Origin: Bacillus sp. P14.5
Lineage (GTDB): Bacteria > Bacillota > Bacilli > Bacillales > Bacillaceae_B
Assembly: GCF_003316765.1 (NCBI RefSeq)
Contig: NZ_NIJF01000116.1
Coordinates: forward strand, 1 to 64,000
Length of the DNA stretch: 64,000 nt
Direction: 5' to 3'
Shown here: positions 26,023 through 35,514 of the stretch, piece after piece
Numbering within the stretch: position 1 is the stretch's first letter
Layout of the letters: each line of letters opens with the position of its first letter
Translations under genes and position numbers: made by a program
The notes under the pieces: generated by a model
What the model saw: the letters and a program-made list of their open reading frames with translations, nothing else
Database searches by the model: none
Told to the model about the DNA's origin: nothing

Positions 26023-26820
26023 TCAGGAAAGCACCTCATTGAGTTTTTCTTCAAATGCGTCACTTACGCGGCTTCTATTCTCTATGATTTCTGTGTTTGT
26101 GAAAGTCAGGATTCCCCGAGGTTCATCAAGGTTCAATTTTTCTTTGAATGCCCCTATCGCCCCTCTGCTGCGCCCTTCGATTTCAAAGTAAACAGTCGTT
26201 TCTGTTTCACCCTGCAGAATGTACACTTCGAGCTCGTCCAGTTTCCTGCTGTATCTTCCATGGACGGGAGTGAACTCGTACTGCTGCACAAAGGTCTTTT
26301 TTATTTTTACCCAGGCCGGTGTTTTTTGGCTTTCCATCTGCCTGAACTTAAAGCCGATTACTTTGATGGCATCAATCAGGTTTACGTGAACGGGTGAAGG
26401 GTCTACAGAAATTTCATCTCTATCTCTCGGGTCAATCGCATTCCTAATATCAATACCAGTTTCAATCCAGACTTTTGGAACATTCTTTTGAGTTTCAGGA
26501 TCAACCATCGTTATTGGTGTGTCCAGTGGAACCTGAAAGGAGAATGGGATATTCAGCTTCTGGCCTTCAGAAATCGGTAATGGCTCATTAAGTTTGTGAG
26601 TCATCACAATTCCAGGGGAAAGGCGGTCGCTGCCTTCATGCCCGTATAAAGTCATGAGCTTGAGGTAAATCGACTCCACCCGCTGATTAGTACTGCCGCC
26701 TTTTATTTCAATAATTCCTTCAAAGCTTTCACCTTGCTGAATATATGAGCTTTTCAGCTTTGTATCGACTCTAGCAGAGCCGAGACCAAAACTTGCAATC
26801 ACTTTATTAAACATTGACAT
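26023..26820 (-). CDS. spo0M: Spo0M-like sporulation-control protein
   Basis: A 265-residue member of the Spo0M family, arrestin-like cytoplasmic proteins that influence entry into sporulation in Bacillus subtilis. The start MSMFNKVIASFGLGSARVDT and the YIQQGESFEGIIEIKGGSTNQ segment are characteristic. The length matches the family. ATG 26820 follows a GAGGAGAAACG site. It is monocistronic, with remnant sequence upstream. Confidence 0.93.
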   Translation of the reverse strand: MSMFNKVIASFGLGSARVDTKLKSSYIQQGESFEGIIEIKGGSTNQRVESIYLKLMTLYGHEGSDRLSPGIVMTHKLNEPLPISEGQKLNIPFSFQVPLDTPITMVDPETQKNVPKVWIETGIDIRNAIDPRDRDEISVDPSPVHVNLIDAIKVIGFKFRQMESQKTPAWVKIKKTFVQQYEFTPVHGRYSRKLDELEVYILQGETETTVYFEIEGRSRGAIGAFKEKLNLDEPRGILTFTNTEIIENRSRVSDAFEEKLNEVLS

Positions 26821-26918
26821 GTTCGTTTCTCCTCTCGGTTTTGATAGTTTTATAGTAGCATAAAAGAGAAAGTTCTCTCTTCTAACTTGCCATTTACATA
26901 TTAGTACCTCCGAATATA

Positions 26919-27069
26919 TTAATTAAGAATCTCTTGGCCAAAGTCCTCAGCTTGTTTTGGTTCAATTCCTTCTATTATTTAACAGGTCTTTCATGGTGAC
27001 TGGTTTCTTTTCAATAAATGAATCTAATGTGTTATTTGTAAAGATATAATAGGGCTTAACATTCATTTC
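26919..27069 (-). pseudogene. Remnant of an HRDC-domain protein
   Basis: The minus strand encodes EMNVKPYYIFTNNTLDSFIE then KKPVTMKDLL, continued after a frame change by IEGIEPKQAEDFGQEILN and TAA at 26919. This closely resembles the end of HRDC domains (RecQ-type and related helicases or nucleases), in which a short GIGPKK-like turn precedes the last helix. An in-frame TAG lies just upstream of the first block and there is no start. It is a decayed 3' end. Confidence 0.65.
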
Positions 27070-27204
27070 CTAGGGCCGTCTGGTTCTAAGACTTGTTAAG
27101 GCTGTTCGGGTATCTGTGTTGGTTGGATCATTTGAATCCACTTCTCCTAGTTGAGGGGAGTGGTTTGAGAATTCCCGGGAAGATAACTATTTTACTCGGC
27201 GCGT

Positions 27205-27250
27205 GATGAAACATGAGTAGCGGTTTTTCAAAGGAGACGTGTATTCCAAA
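27205..27250 (+). repeat. Solitary ~53-bp repeat remnant
   Basis: AACATGAGTAGCGGTTTTTC followed by AGGAGACGTGTATTCCA matches the join between two units of the tandem family (compare CATGAGTGGCGGTTTTAGGT then AGAGATGTGTATCCA in array 2). Same orientation as the three arrays. Confidence 0.7.
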
Positions 27251-27299
27251 AGTAAGATACCTATGCTCCGGCTATCAAATATAATAATAAACTCCTCCC

Positions 27300-27389
27300 T
27301 TGACATAAAAAGCAACCTTTATTACAATGTGTGTAACCGGTTACATAGAACGACGGTTTTTATTTATAGGTTGTATGTAACCGGTTACA
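27300..27389 (+). promoter_or_regulatory. Ribose operon promoter with two RbsR-type operators
   Basis: TTGACA (27300), a 17-bp spacer and TACAAT (27323) form a near-consensus sigma-A promoter. Two identical 14-bp palindromes TGTAACCGGTTACA lie at 27332-27345 and 27376-27389, 44 bp apart (about four helical turns). They overlap the transcription start and leader. These are LacI-family operators, and RbsR is encoded immediately downstream. Confidence 0.9.
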
Positions 27390-27419
27390 TAAAAAAGGAA
27401 GACAGAAAGGTGAGAAAGC

Positions 27420-28391
27420 ATGGCGACAATTTCAGAGGTGGCGAAGCGGGCAGGTGTATCGGTTGCGACGGTATCACGCGTGATTAACAATAAAGGATAT
27501 GTTCATGAGGATACGCGCAAGTCTGTTGCCAATGCGATTAAGCAGCTCGGATACAAGCCGAATAGTGTGGCCAGAAGCCTTTCGCAGAAGACTTCCAAGA
27601 TGATTTGTTTTTTGATTCCTGATATTACGAACCCGTTCTTTCCTCAGTTGGTGAGGGCGGTGGAGGATGTCATGTATCCGGCTGGTTACTCGACGATTTT
27701 ATTCAACAGTGATGAGCAGCTGGAGCATGAGCTGGAGTATATTGAAGGGATGACTTCAAAGTATATAGATGGTTTTATTATTGTTTCGAACACGCTTAAG
27801 TGGGAGCATTTGTCAGCTTTGAATGTGCCGGTGGTGGCGCTGGACCGTTTTATCGATGACCGGATTCCTTCTGTTGCTGTTGATAACTATGAAGGAGCAC
27901 GGAAGGCATTGGAATATATGATCGAGAGGGGATGCCGAAACATTGCGCACCTTGAAGGTCCGAGGCATGTCATCACGTCCGGGGAAAGAAAGCGGGCGTA
28001 TCAGGATGTCATGAAGGAGAATAACCTTCCCATCACGCTTCAGCAGGGTCACTATGAACTAGAAAAAGGCATGGTGAGTACGATGGAACTGCTTGAGTCG
28101 AACCGAAGCATCGATGCCATTTTTGCTGGGAATGATGTGATGGCGATTGGTGCTTTGAAAGCTGCCGGGAAGCTGGGCATCAAAGTGCCGGAAGAAGTGT
28201 CAATCATGGGATTCGATGGGATGGAATGGGGCACGACGGTTTTGCCGGAGCTGACGACGATGCAGCAGCCGATATATGAAATAGGAAAAAAAGCGGCCGA
28301 GATGCTGTTAGCAAGAATACAGGGATTGCCATTAGAAAGAGAACACTATGTACTGAAGGCAGCGCTGGAGGTACGGAAATCAGTGAGATAA
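27420..28391 (+). CDS. rbsR: RbsR, LacI-family ribose operon repressor
   Basis: A 323-residue regulator with an N-terminal helix-turn-helix (TISEVAKRAGVSVATVSRVINNKG), hinge helix (NSVARSLSQK), and a periplasmic-binding-protein-like effector domain with FDGMEWG. ATG 27420 follows AGAAAGGTGAGAAAGC. It is the first gene of rbsRKDACB, directly behind two operators, so it is likely autoregulated and released by ribose. Confidence 0.92.
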   Translation: MATISEVAKRAGVSVATVSRVINNKGYVHEDTRKSVANAIKQLGYKPNSVARSLSQKTSKMICFLIPDITNPFFPQLVRAVEDVMYPAGYSTILFNSDEQLEHELEYIEGMTSKYIDGFIIVSNTLKWEHLSALNVPVVALDRFIDDRIPSVAVDNYEGARKALEYMIERGCRNIAHLEGPRHVITSGERKRAYQDVMKENNLPITLQQGHYELEKGMVSTMELLESNRSIDAIFAGNDVMAIGALKAAGKLGIKVPEEVSIMGFDGMEWGTTVLPELTTMQQPIYEIGKKAAEMLLARIQGLPLEREHYVLKAALEVRKSVR

Positions 28392-28403
28392 GAGGTGAGC
28401 GGA

Positions 28404-29285
28404 ATGATTATAGTGGTTGGAAGCTTGAACATGGATCTCGTAACGTCGGTTGAACGCTTTCCGAAGAAAGGGGAAACCTTGACGGGGACTTCTTTTGCCA
28501 CCATTTTCGGTGGGAAAGGCGCAAACCAGGCGGTCGCTGCTGCAAGGGTGGAGAGAGAAGTTCATATGGTCGGCCGGGTCGGGGATGACCCATTCGGCCA
28601 GGAGTATTTGCAGTATTTAAGTAAAGAAGGGTTAAAAACTGAAAATGTGGAACCGGTTACACATCAAGTTACCGGGACGGCTTCGATTACGGTTGCGGAG
28701 CAGGACAATACGATTGTGATCGTGCCGGGGGCTAATGAAAGCATGACAGCGGATGAGGTGGAAGCTTCAAGAGAGGTCATTGAGCGTTCCGATGTTGTGA
28801 TTGTCCAGCTGGAGATTCCGATTCCGGCAGTGGAACGGGCGATTGAGATTGCAAAAGCTTCAGGAGCGATTGTTATTTTAAATCCAGCACCCTACCAGGA
28901 GATTCCTTCAGAATGGTGGGAAAAAATCGATTATGTCACGCCAAATGAGCATGAAGCAGCGGAAATGAGAAAGAGCACTGAGTTTTCTCCTGACTACGAA
29001 AGCAAGCTGATTGTCACGATGGGCGGCAGTGGTGCTTCCTATTGTGTGAACGGAGAACGGAAATTGGTGGCGGCCCCTAAGGTGGAAGTTAAGGATACGA
29101 CCGGAGCCGGCGATACCTTCAACGGTGTACTGGGAGCGGGGCTCGATCAAGGCTTCTCTCTTGAGGAAGCGATCCGGCAGGCAGTTGCGGCGGCAAGCCT
29201 TTCGGTGACGAAGTTCGGAGCGCAGACCGGGATGCCGACGAAAGAAGAGCTTGACGAGTTTCTGAAAAGGGGGGCATCCTCATGA
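28404..29285 (+). CDS. rbsK: RbsK, ribokinase
   Basis: A 293-residue PfkB-family kinase that phosphorylates ribose. I choose ATG 28404, 8 bp after AGAGGTGAGC, since GTG 28395 lies inside that site. Visible are the N-terminal [22 protein letters not shown] (substrate site), NPAPY, and the anion-hole signature [11 protein letters not shown] near residue 233 with the catalytic Asp. The gene also contains a near-palindromic operator-like site. Confidence 0.95.
   Translation: MIIVVGSLNMDLVTSVERFPKKGETLTGTSFATIFGGKGANQAVAAARVEREVHMVGRVGDDPFGQEYLQYLSKEGLKTENVEPVTHQVTGTASITVAEQDNTIVIVPGANESMTADEVEASREVIERSDVVIVQLEIPIPAVERAIEIAKASGAIVILNPAPYQEIPSEWWEKIDYVTPNEHEAAEMRKSTEFSPDYESKLIVTMGGSGASYCVNGERKLVAAPKVEVKDTTGAGDTFNGVLGAGLDQGFSLEEAIRQAVAAASLSVTKFGAQTGMPTKEELDEFLKRGASS
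28645..28664 (+). promoter_or_regulatory. RbsR-operator-like palindrome inside rbsK
   Basis: The 20-bp ATGTGGAACCGGTTACACAT is palindromic except for one pair and shares AACCGGTTACA with both promoter operators. It lies about 1.3 kb downstream of them. Possibly an auxiliary looping operator. Confidence 0.45.
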
Positions 29286-29671
29286 TGAAAAATGCACCGT
29301 TAAACAGTGAAATTGCAAAAGTACTTGCGGATCTGGGCCATACAGATACCATCGTGATTGCAGACTGCGGCCTTCCGGTACCGGATGGAGTGAGGAAAAT
29401 CGATTTGGCTGTGAAACTAGGCACTCCGGGCTTTAAGGAAGTTATGGAAGTCGTTGAACACTGCATGGAAGTAGAGCGTGTGACAGTGGCAGCTGAGATG
29501 GCAACGCACAATACGGAATTGCTCCAAGGGATTACCGGAACATACGGTGACATCCACACGATTTCCCATGAAGCATTCAAAACTTTAACTAAAGAAGCAA
29601 AAGCGGTCATCCGTACCGGAGAGGCGACACCGTACGCCAACATAATCCTGCATGCGGGGGTGATTTTTTGA
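29285..29671 (+). CDS. rbsD: RbsD, D-ribose pyranase
   Basis: A 128-residue enzyme that interconverts ribopyranose and furanose forms for RbsK. I take the second of two tandem ATGs (29285; the other is 29282) by comparison with the usual start [18 protein letters not shown]. The catalytic His lies in GHTD, and [10 protein letters not shown] and [12 protein letters not shown] are family motifs. It overlaps rbsK at its 5' end and rbsA at its 3' end. Confidence 0.95.
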   Translation: MKNAPLNSEIAKVLADLGHTDTIVIADCGLPVPDGVRKIDLAVKLGTPGFKEVMEVVEHCMEVERVTVAAEMATHNTELLQGITGTYGDIHTISHEAFKTLTKEAKAVIRTGEATPYANIILHAGVIF

Positions 29672-31164
29672 AAACCGAACCTATTGTAACCATGACCAAT
29701 ATTCAGAAGTCATTTGGACCGGTACATGTTTTAAAAGGAGTCAATTTCGATCTGGTCCCAGGCGAGATTCACGCTTTGATGGGGGAAAACGGAGCCGGAA
29801 AATCGACCATGATGAAAATCCTGACCGGGATCTACGATAAAGATGAAGGTGAAATCACCTACAAAGGAGAGCCGGTTCAATTTAAAAACCCGAAGGAAGC
29901 GGAAAAGCTTGGCATCGGAGTCATTCATCAGGAGTTGAATATCCTGCCGAATCTGACGGTCGCGGAAAATTTCTTTCTTGGAAAAGAAAAGACATATGGA
30001 AAATCCGGCGTGATTAAGATTAAAGAAATGAACAAGGAGGCAGAGTCCTGGCTGATGGAACTGGGCATCAAGCTGGATCCGCAAAAACCTGCTTCTTCGT
30101 GCTCAGTCGGCCAGCAGCAAATGATTGAGATTGCCCGGGCTGTTTCTGTAAAAAGCGATGTGCTCATCATGGATGAACCGACAGCGGCTTTAACGAGCAA
30201 AGAGATCGATGTTCTTTTCAATGTGATGAACGGGCTTAGAGAGAGGGGCGTAGCCATTGTTTATATTTCTCACCGGATGGAAGAAATCTTTAAAATGTGT
30301 GACCGCATCACGGTTCTGAGGGATGGCGCGTCAATCGGCACCAGGATCATTAAGGAAACGGATTTTCCTGAAGTCGTAAAAATGATGGTTGGGCGCGAGC
30401 TTGGCGATCAATTTCCGGAACGCAAAGTAAAGCCTGGAAAAGAGAGGCTGGTCGTGAAAGGTGTCTCTACCAAAACAGGAGTGAAGCAGGCTGATTTTAC
30501 AGTGCATGAAGGTGAAATACTCGGTATTGCAGGCCTTATGGGAGCCGGCCGGACAGAATTGATGAGGGCTGTCTTCGGAGCGGACAAGCGGACATCAGGA
30601 GAAATCATCCTCGATGGCAAGCCGATAAAAGGCAGCAACCCTAAACGGGCGATTGAGGCAGGAATTGCTTTCGTAACGGAAGACCGGAAAGGAGAGGGAC
30701 TTATTTTAAACCAGACGGTGCGGGAAAACCTCGCGGCCGCCCAGTTGAATAAGCTCTCCAAATGGAGTGTTTTGAATAATAAAATGGAACGGCAATCGGC
30801 TGAGGAATTGATCCAGCGCCTTCGGATAAAGACTTCTGGAACCGAGCAGGCAGCTCAATCATTGAGCGGCGGGAACCAGCAGAAGATTGTTATAGGGAAA
30901 TGGCTTGCAACAGACCCGCAGGTGCTCATTCTGGATGAGCCAACACGGGGTGTCGACGTTGGTGCCAAAAAAGAAATCTACGGAATTATGAATGCGCTTA
31001 CCGAAAAAGGTGTTTCCATTATCATGGTGTCCTCGGAGCTTCCTGAAGTTATGGGGATGTCGGATCGAATTCTCGTCATGCATGAGGGAAAAGTGACGGC
31101 ATTGCTCGACCGGAATGAAGCGACGCAGGAAACGATCATGACAGCAGCAACGGGAGGAGAGTAA
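29668..31164 (+). CDS. rbsA: RbsA, ribose ABC transporter ATPase (two domains)
   Basis: A 498-residue sugar ABC ATPase of the MglA/RbsA class with tandem nucleotide-binding domains. Domain 1 has Walker [10 protein letters not shown], signature CSVGQQQ and Walker B LIMDEP. Domain 2 has a degenerate Walker A (GLMGAGRTE), the LSGGNQQK signature and LILDEP. TTG 29668 overlaps the rbsD stop; the GGGGGTGA just before it is the likely binding site. It is intact here. Confidence 0.95.
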   Translation: MKTEPIVTMTNIQKSFGPVHVLKGVNFDLVPGEIHALMGENGAGKSTMMKILTGIYDKDEGEITYKGEPVQFKNPKEAEKLGIGVIHQELNILPNLTVAENFFLGKEKTYGKSGVIKIKEMNKEAESWLMELGIKLDPQKPASSCSVGQQQMIEIARAVSVKSDVLIMDEPTAALTSKEIDVLFNVMNGLRERGVAIVYISHRMEEIFKMCDRITVLRDGASIGTRIIKETDFPEVVKMMVGRELGDQFPERKVKPGKERLVVKGVSTKTGVKQADFTVHEGEILGIAGLMGAGRTELMRAVFGADKRTSGEIILDGKPIKGSNPKRAIEAGIAFVTEDRKGEGLILNQTVRENLAAAQLNKLSKWSVLNNKMERQSAEELIQRLRIKTSGTEQAAQSLSGGNQQKIVIGKWLATDPQVLILDEPTRGVDVGAKKEIYGIMNALTEKGVSIIMVSSELPEVMGMSDRILVMHEGKVTALLDRNEATQETIMTAATGGE

Positions 31165-31166
31165 AT

Positions 31167-32099
31167 ATGAAAAATAAAGAGATGCTCCAGAAACTTGGTC
31201 CGTTATTGGGACTGGTTGTAATCGTGATTATATTATCCATCCTAAGCCCAAGTTTCTTTGAACTTAATAATATTCTAAATATCTTACGCCAGGTTTCCAT
31301 CAATGCTCTGATTGCGTTTGGAATGACCTATATCATTTTGACAGGCGGTATCGACTTATCGGTCGGTTCGATGCTGGCGCTTGGCTCGGCCATAACCGCC
31401 GGCGCGATGGCATCAGGGATGGATCCTATCCTGGCCATGCTTCTCGGATTGCTGGCGGGTGCTGCAATGGGTGCCTTTAACGGATTGATCATCACGAAAG
31501 GGCGGGTGGCTCCGTTTATCGCGACCCTTGCGACCATGACGATTTTTAGAGGGCTGACGCTTGTGTACACGAATGGACGTCCAATTACAGGACTGTCTGA
31601 CTCATTTTCTTTTCAAATGATTGGTAAAGGATACCTGTTTGGCATTCCTTTCCCGGTCATCACCATGTTCTTCTCGTTTGCTGTCCTATGGTTCATTTTA
31701 AAAAGAACGACCTTTGGACGCGGGGTATACTCTGTGGGAGGAAATGAAGAGGCTTCCCGTCTGGCGGGTCTCGGAGTGGATAAAATCAAAATGGGTGTCT
31801 ATACGCTGACAGGGATGCTGAGTGTTCTGGCAGGAATCATTTTAACGTCCCGATTGAACTCAGCGCAGCCGACTGCAGGTACCGCTTATGAGTTGGATGC
31901 AATCGCAGCGGTTGTCCTTGGTGGTACAAGCCTGACCGGCGGACGGGGCTGGATATTCGGCACATTAGTCGGAGCCCTGATCATCGGAGTTTTGAATAAT
32001 GGATTGAACTTAATGAACGTATCTTCGTTTTACCAACAAGTGGTCAAAGGCGGAGTGATCCTGCTGGCTGTTCTGCTGGATCGTAAGAAATCCGCATGA
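31167..32099 (+). CDS. rbsC: RbsC, ribose ABC transporter permease
   Basis: A 310-residue polytopic permease of the BPD_transp_2 class (MglC/RbsC/XylH). Characteristic segments are ILTGGIDLSVGSMLALGSA, NGLIITKGRVAPFIATLATM and a late AVVLGGTSLTGGRG. The gene begins 2 bp after the rbsA stop, behind GGGAGGAG. It dimerises with RbsA on the cytoplasmic face. Confidence 0.95.
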   Translation: MKNKEMLQKLGPLLGLVVIVIILSILSPSFFELNNILNILRQVSINALIAFGMTYIILTGGIDLSVGSMLALGSAITAGAMASGMDPILAMLLGLLAGAAMGAFNGLIITKGRVAPFIATLATMTIFRGLTLVYTNGRPITGLSDSFSFQMIGKGYLFGIPFPVITMFFSFAVLWFILKRTTFGRGVYSVGGNEEASRLAGLGVDKIKMGVYTLTGMLSVLAGIILTSRLNSAQPTAGTAYELDAIAAVVLGGTSLTGGRGWIFGTLVGALIIGVLNNGLNLMNVSSFYQQVVKGGVILLAVLLDRKKSA

Positions 32100-32135
32100 C
32101 ATATATAAACCAAACAAAGGGAGAGTGGACTTAAG

Positions 32136-33073
32136 ATGAAGAAAAATTAGTACTGGTTTTACTACTGGCAATGTCAATGATCATGGCAGCATGTTCTTTA
32201 GAATCTCCAACAAACAATAACTCATCAGATAATGAGGGTGACAGCGGCGGCGACACCAGTGATCAAACAATCGGATTCTCAATCTCGACGATGAATAACC
32301 CGTTCTTCGTGACACTGGCAGAAGGTGCTGAAGCGCAGGCAGAAGAACTGGGAATGGACATCACTGTGGTAGACGCGCAGGACGATCCATCCAAACAGGC
32401 GAGTGACATAGAAGATTTGATTCAACAGGATGTTGATATCATCCTCGTAAATCCTACTGATTCAGCAGCGGTTGCATCTGCGATTGAATCAGCGAATAAT
32501 GCCGATATTCCTGTAATCACGGTTGACCGAAGTGCTGAAAGTGGAGAAGTGATTGCACATATCGCATCTGATAACGCTGAAGGCGGTAAAATGGCAGGTA
32601 ACTTTATTGTTGAAGAACTTGGCGGATCAGGAAATGTTGTTGAACTTGAAGGGATTTCTGGATCATCAGCTGCACGTGAACGAGGCGAAGGCTTTAACGA
32701 GGCTGTCGATGAAAGCGATATTGAAGTCGTTGCCAACCAAACAGCGAATTTTGACCGTTCAGAAGGTTTGACGGTAATGGAAAACATCATACAAAGCGGG
32801 GCCGAGTTTGATGCAGTATTCGCCCACAACGATGAAATGGCGCTGGGAGCACTTGAAGCGCTAGCATCTGCCGGCATGGATGATGTAATGGTTGTCGGAT
32901 TTGATGCAACGGACGATGCAGTAGCCTCAGTGGAAAATGGCGAAATGGGTGCAACCGTGGCTCAGAAGCCGGACGAAATTGGTAATCAGGCAGTAGAAAC
33001 GGCTCAAGCAGTATTAGATGGGGAAGAAGTGGAAGAGTTTGTTCCGGTTGAGCTTGAGTTGATTACGGAATAA
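32136..33073 (+). pseudogene. rbsB: RbsB, ribose-binding lipoprotein, frameshifted in the signal peptide
   Basis: The expected start is ATG 32136 behind AGGGAGAG, but the frame meets TAG after four codons. One more A in the run 32142-32146 would give MKKKLVLVLLLAMSMIMAAC, a perfect lipoprotein signal with lipobox MAAC. All the rest is intact: a ~300-residue periplasmic-binding-protein fold with NNPFFVTLAEGAE, VNPTDSAAV, GSSAARERG and HNDEMALGA. The only in-frame starts left (ATG 32171 and later) lack a ribosome binding site and the hydrophobic core. As written, ribose import would lose its binding protein. It may be a homopolymer sequencing error. Confidence 0.88.
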
Positions 33074-33219
33074 AAGGGTTGACCGTTGAGGGGCTTGTCC
33101 TTCGCTTCAGCCATTGTCGTTTAAGGAGAGTTAACCTCTTAGTTGAGGTTGGCTCTTTTTTTATTATGAAGAGGGTTTTGTTTTGATGGTGTGGGGAGGG
33201 TTGTGTGTCAGGCGGGGGC

Positions 33220-33790
33220 GGTGAGTATGTGAGTGGAGGGTTTGGGAGGAAATGTGTATCTTCTCGGGCCCGGGGATACATGAGTTGAGTGTTTTGAGTG
33301 GAGATGTGTATCCACTCGGGCCCGGCAGGTACATGAGTTGAAGTTTTGGAGTGGAGATGTGTATCCACTCGGGCTCGGTAGGTACATGAGTTGAGGTATT
33401 TGTGAGGAGATATGTATCCACTCGGGCCCGGTGGGTACATGAGTTGAGATTTTGGAGTGGAGATATGTATCCACTCGGGCCCGGTAGGTACATGAGTTTA
33501 GGTATTTGTGAGGAGATATGTAACTACTCGTGCCTGGTGGATGAGTTGAGTGTTTTGAGTGGAGATGTGTATCCACTCGGGCCCGGTGGGTACATGAGTT
33601 GCAGTTTTGGAGTGGAGATGTGTATCCACTCGGGCTCGGTAGGTACATGAGTTGAGGTATTTGTGAGAAGATATGTATCCACTCGGGCCCGGTGGGTACA
33701 TGAGTTGAGTGTTTTGAGTGGAGATGTGTACCCACTCGTGCCCGGTGGGTACATGAGTTGAGTGTTTTGAGTGGAGATGTGTACCCAGGA
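33220..33790 (+). repeat. Tandem array 3 of ~53-bp units (about 11 copies)
   Basis: About eleven units of the same family and orientation. The first and last are degenerate, and one near 33520 has an internal deletion. The block is GAGATGTGTATCCA, the core is mostly CTCGGGCCCGG or CTCGGGCTCGG, then TGGGTACATGAGTTG and linkers such as AGTGTTTTGAGTG or AGGTATTTGTGAG. The last unit reads CCCAGGAGAG, like array-1 cores. The core here is itself a palindrome (CGGGCCCG). The minus-strand open frames over it are artefacts of the repeat. Confidence 0.95.
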
Positions 33791-33929
33791 GAGAACACGA
33801 CTAACTAAAAGAATTACCTGGAGGTTTACCAAAAAAAGCATTTTAAAGTTTCGGTAAAGCAAGAAGGCATTCTTATGCTATAATATATGTGAAACAATTC
33901 ACAATCATTATGGAAAGAGAGGTGTCTCT

Positions 33930-34820
33930 ATGACATCAAAATTAAAACCAGCCCTGTATTCCAGCTTAATACTTTCTGCCGGGGTTTTTGTGTTAGGTCT
34001 TATAGATGGAGCCTTTTTGTTATCTTTTATCGTTTTGTTTTATGCACTGGCAGGGAATTTTTTATATGGAATACCTGTTTCTCTTCTTTCTGAATTTTTT
34101 ACTAAGAAGCTCGACAAAGGAAGGTTCTTTGCTGCGGCGGCAATACATATCTTATTCGGATTTGTTACGGTGTTTGTGATTGAAGGGCTGGCTGCTTTTG
34201 CGGTTGTGAGTGCGGTCTTGTTTTTTGTGGTGGATGAATGGCGAAAGAGCAGAGGTCAGGGGATTCAGAGCAAAAGGGCAGTTTTTGTGAAGGCGGTATC
34301 TGTTCTGGTGCTTGCTTCCATGGCTGTTGGGGGGCTTCCTATTTATGAAGAGATGACGAAGGAAGAGACAAATTTCACCTATCTTATTCCGGATGGTTTT
34401 GAAGGTTCCGTTGTGGTCTTCCATAATGTTTCCGGCCAGCCGCAGCTTGATGATGAAGGGGATTACTCTGTTGTGCCGGTGGAGGTTGAGACGCTGCCCA
34501 GCTTGGAAGGCACAGATTTGGAGAAGTATGGATTGGCACAAACATCGACTGAAAACCGTGGTGGATTGGTGACCGACCGGTATTATTATGTGGATGATGA
34601 CGGAAACCGAACGAAGATTAATTCATATTGTATACATCATGGAAGCGGCGGTGCTTTTTCAGAAGATGGCGGTGAAGAAATTCAATTTAACGCTTTCCAA
34701 ATCACAACCAGCCAGTGCGGTGAGGATTTTCTTTTGCACGGAAGTGATCTTTATGGAACACAGAGCCGGGAAGTGATGAACTATTGGAGAGGGTTTAATG
34801 AGGGAAGAGAAACCCCATGA
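33930..34820 (+). CDS. Membrane protein with extracytoplasmic C-domain (DUF6843-like)
   Basis: A 296-residue protein starting at ATG 33930 behind AAGAGAGGTG. Four or so hydrophobic segments occupy residues 10-90 and 120-140. An outside domain of ~150 residues starts TYLIPDGFEGSVVVFHNVSG, resembling DUF6843 proteins (weak recall). It has two cysteines that could form a disulfide (SYCIHH and TSQCGEDF). A TATAAT box lies at 33879-33884, about 45 bp upstream of the start. The function is unknown. Confidence 0.7.
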   Translation: MTSKLKPALYSSLILSAGVFVLGLIDGAFLLSFIVLFYALAGNFLYGIPVSLLSEFFTKKLDKGRFFAAAAIHILFGFVTVFVIEGLAAFAVVSAVLFFVVDEWRKSRGQGIQSKRAVFVKAVSVLVLASMAVGGLPIYEEMTKEETNFTYLIPDGFEGSVVVFHNVSGQPQLDDEGDYSVVPVEVETLPSLEGTDLEKYGLAQTSTENRGGLVTDRYYYVDDDGNRTKINSYCIHHGSGGAFSEDGGEEIQFNAFQITTSQCGEDFLLHGSDLYGTQSREVMNYWRGFNEGRETP

Positions 34821-34832
34821 TTCTCTTCCCCG

Positions 34833-35471
34833 TTATAGCTCCCTTGAACTCTCACCTGATTCCAGAATAATGATCGGCCCTTCGACTCCGCCTATGAAGG
34901 AATCCAACTCTTCAGGTACCTCAATCGTTGTTTCGATATGAATCTTTTTCACGTCATTTGCTTTTATTTCAGCATGATAAGGTGCATCCCGATTCAATAG
35001 AGGGATTGGATGATAGTTGTTTTCTTCCTCGAAACTGAATGTGAATTCGACGTCTTCCCTTCCCCTGTTTTCCAGAGTCAATTCGCAGTCCGCCGTCATG
35101 AATCTCCTGTTATCCCAATCTGGTACATCAAACATACAGACACTATCTTCGGCAATATATTCAATTTTATAGATTCCTTTTGCCATGTAGTTTTGAAAAA
35201 TATCCACTGCCAAAGCGGGGGAGGCCAGCACAAATACAAAACTGAGCGCTACCAGAAGCAATTGAAATTTTTTCAGTGCGAACCACAGGACGGTTACACT
35301 TGCCATCATTAATACATGAGAAAGAATGATAAGGTGAAACTCTAAATTAATATGCCTCGTTAAAATCATATTCATCTCTTGGGCTTCAACGTTTCCAAAT
35401 GGAAACCTTAATAAGAATGAAATGAGAAATAGAACAAAAGAAACGGCCAATAATAAGGGTGACTTAATCAT
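34833..35471 (-). CDS. Membrane protein of unknown function
   Basis: A 212-residue protein with three N-terminal hydrophobic helices (about 5-25, 45-65 and 68-90), then a soluble beta-rich outside domain. That domain has two cysteines (DSVCMFDV and TADCELTL) and a FEVEFTF-like strand region that could be an Ig-like fold. It converges on the previous gene with only 12 bp between stops. I do not recognise the family. Confidence 0.6.
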   Translation of the reverse strand: MIKSPLLLAVSFVLFLISFLLRFPFGNVEAQEMNMILTRHINLEFHLIILSHVLMMASVTVLWFALKKFQLLLVALSFVFVLASPALAVDIFQNYMAKGIYKIEYIAEDSVCMFDVPDWDNRRFMTADCELTLENRGREDVEFTFSFEEENNYHPIPLLNRDAPYHAEIKANDVKKIHIETTIEVPEELDSFIGGVEGPIIILESGESSREL

Positions 35472-35514
35472 TTTTTACCTCCAACCTTGTTGTTGATGCA
35501 GTTTAAAAGGGAAA

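Noticed and set aside
33063-33862. Several overlapping minus-strand frames with RARVDTHLHSK-type repeats
   Set aside because: Same artefact over array 3; frames overlap each other and end in non-repeat sequence without starts.
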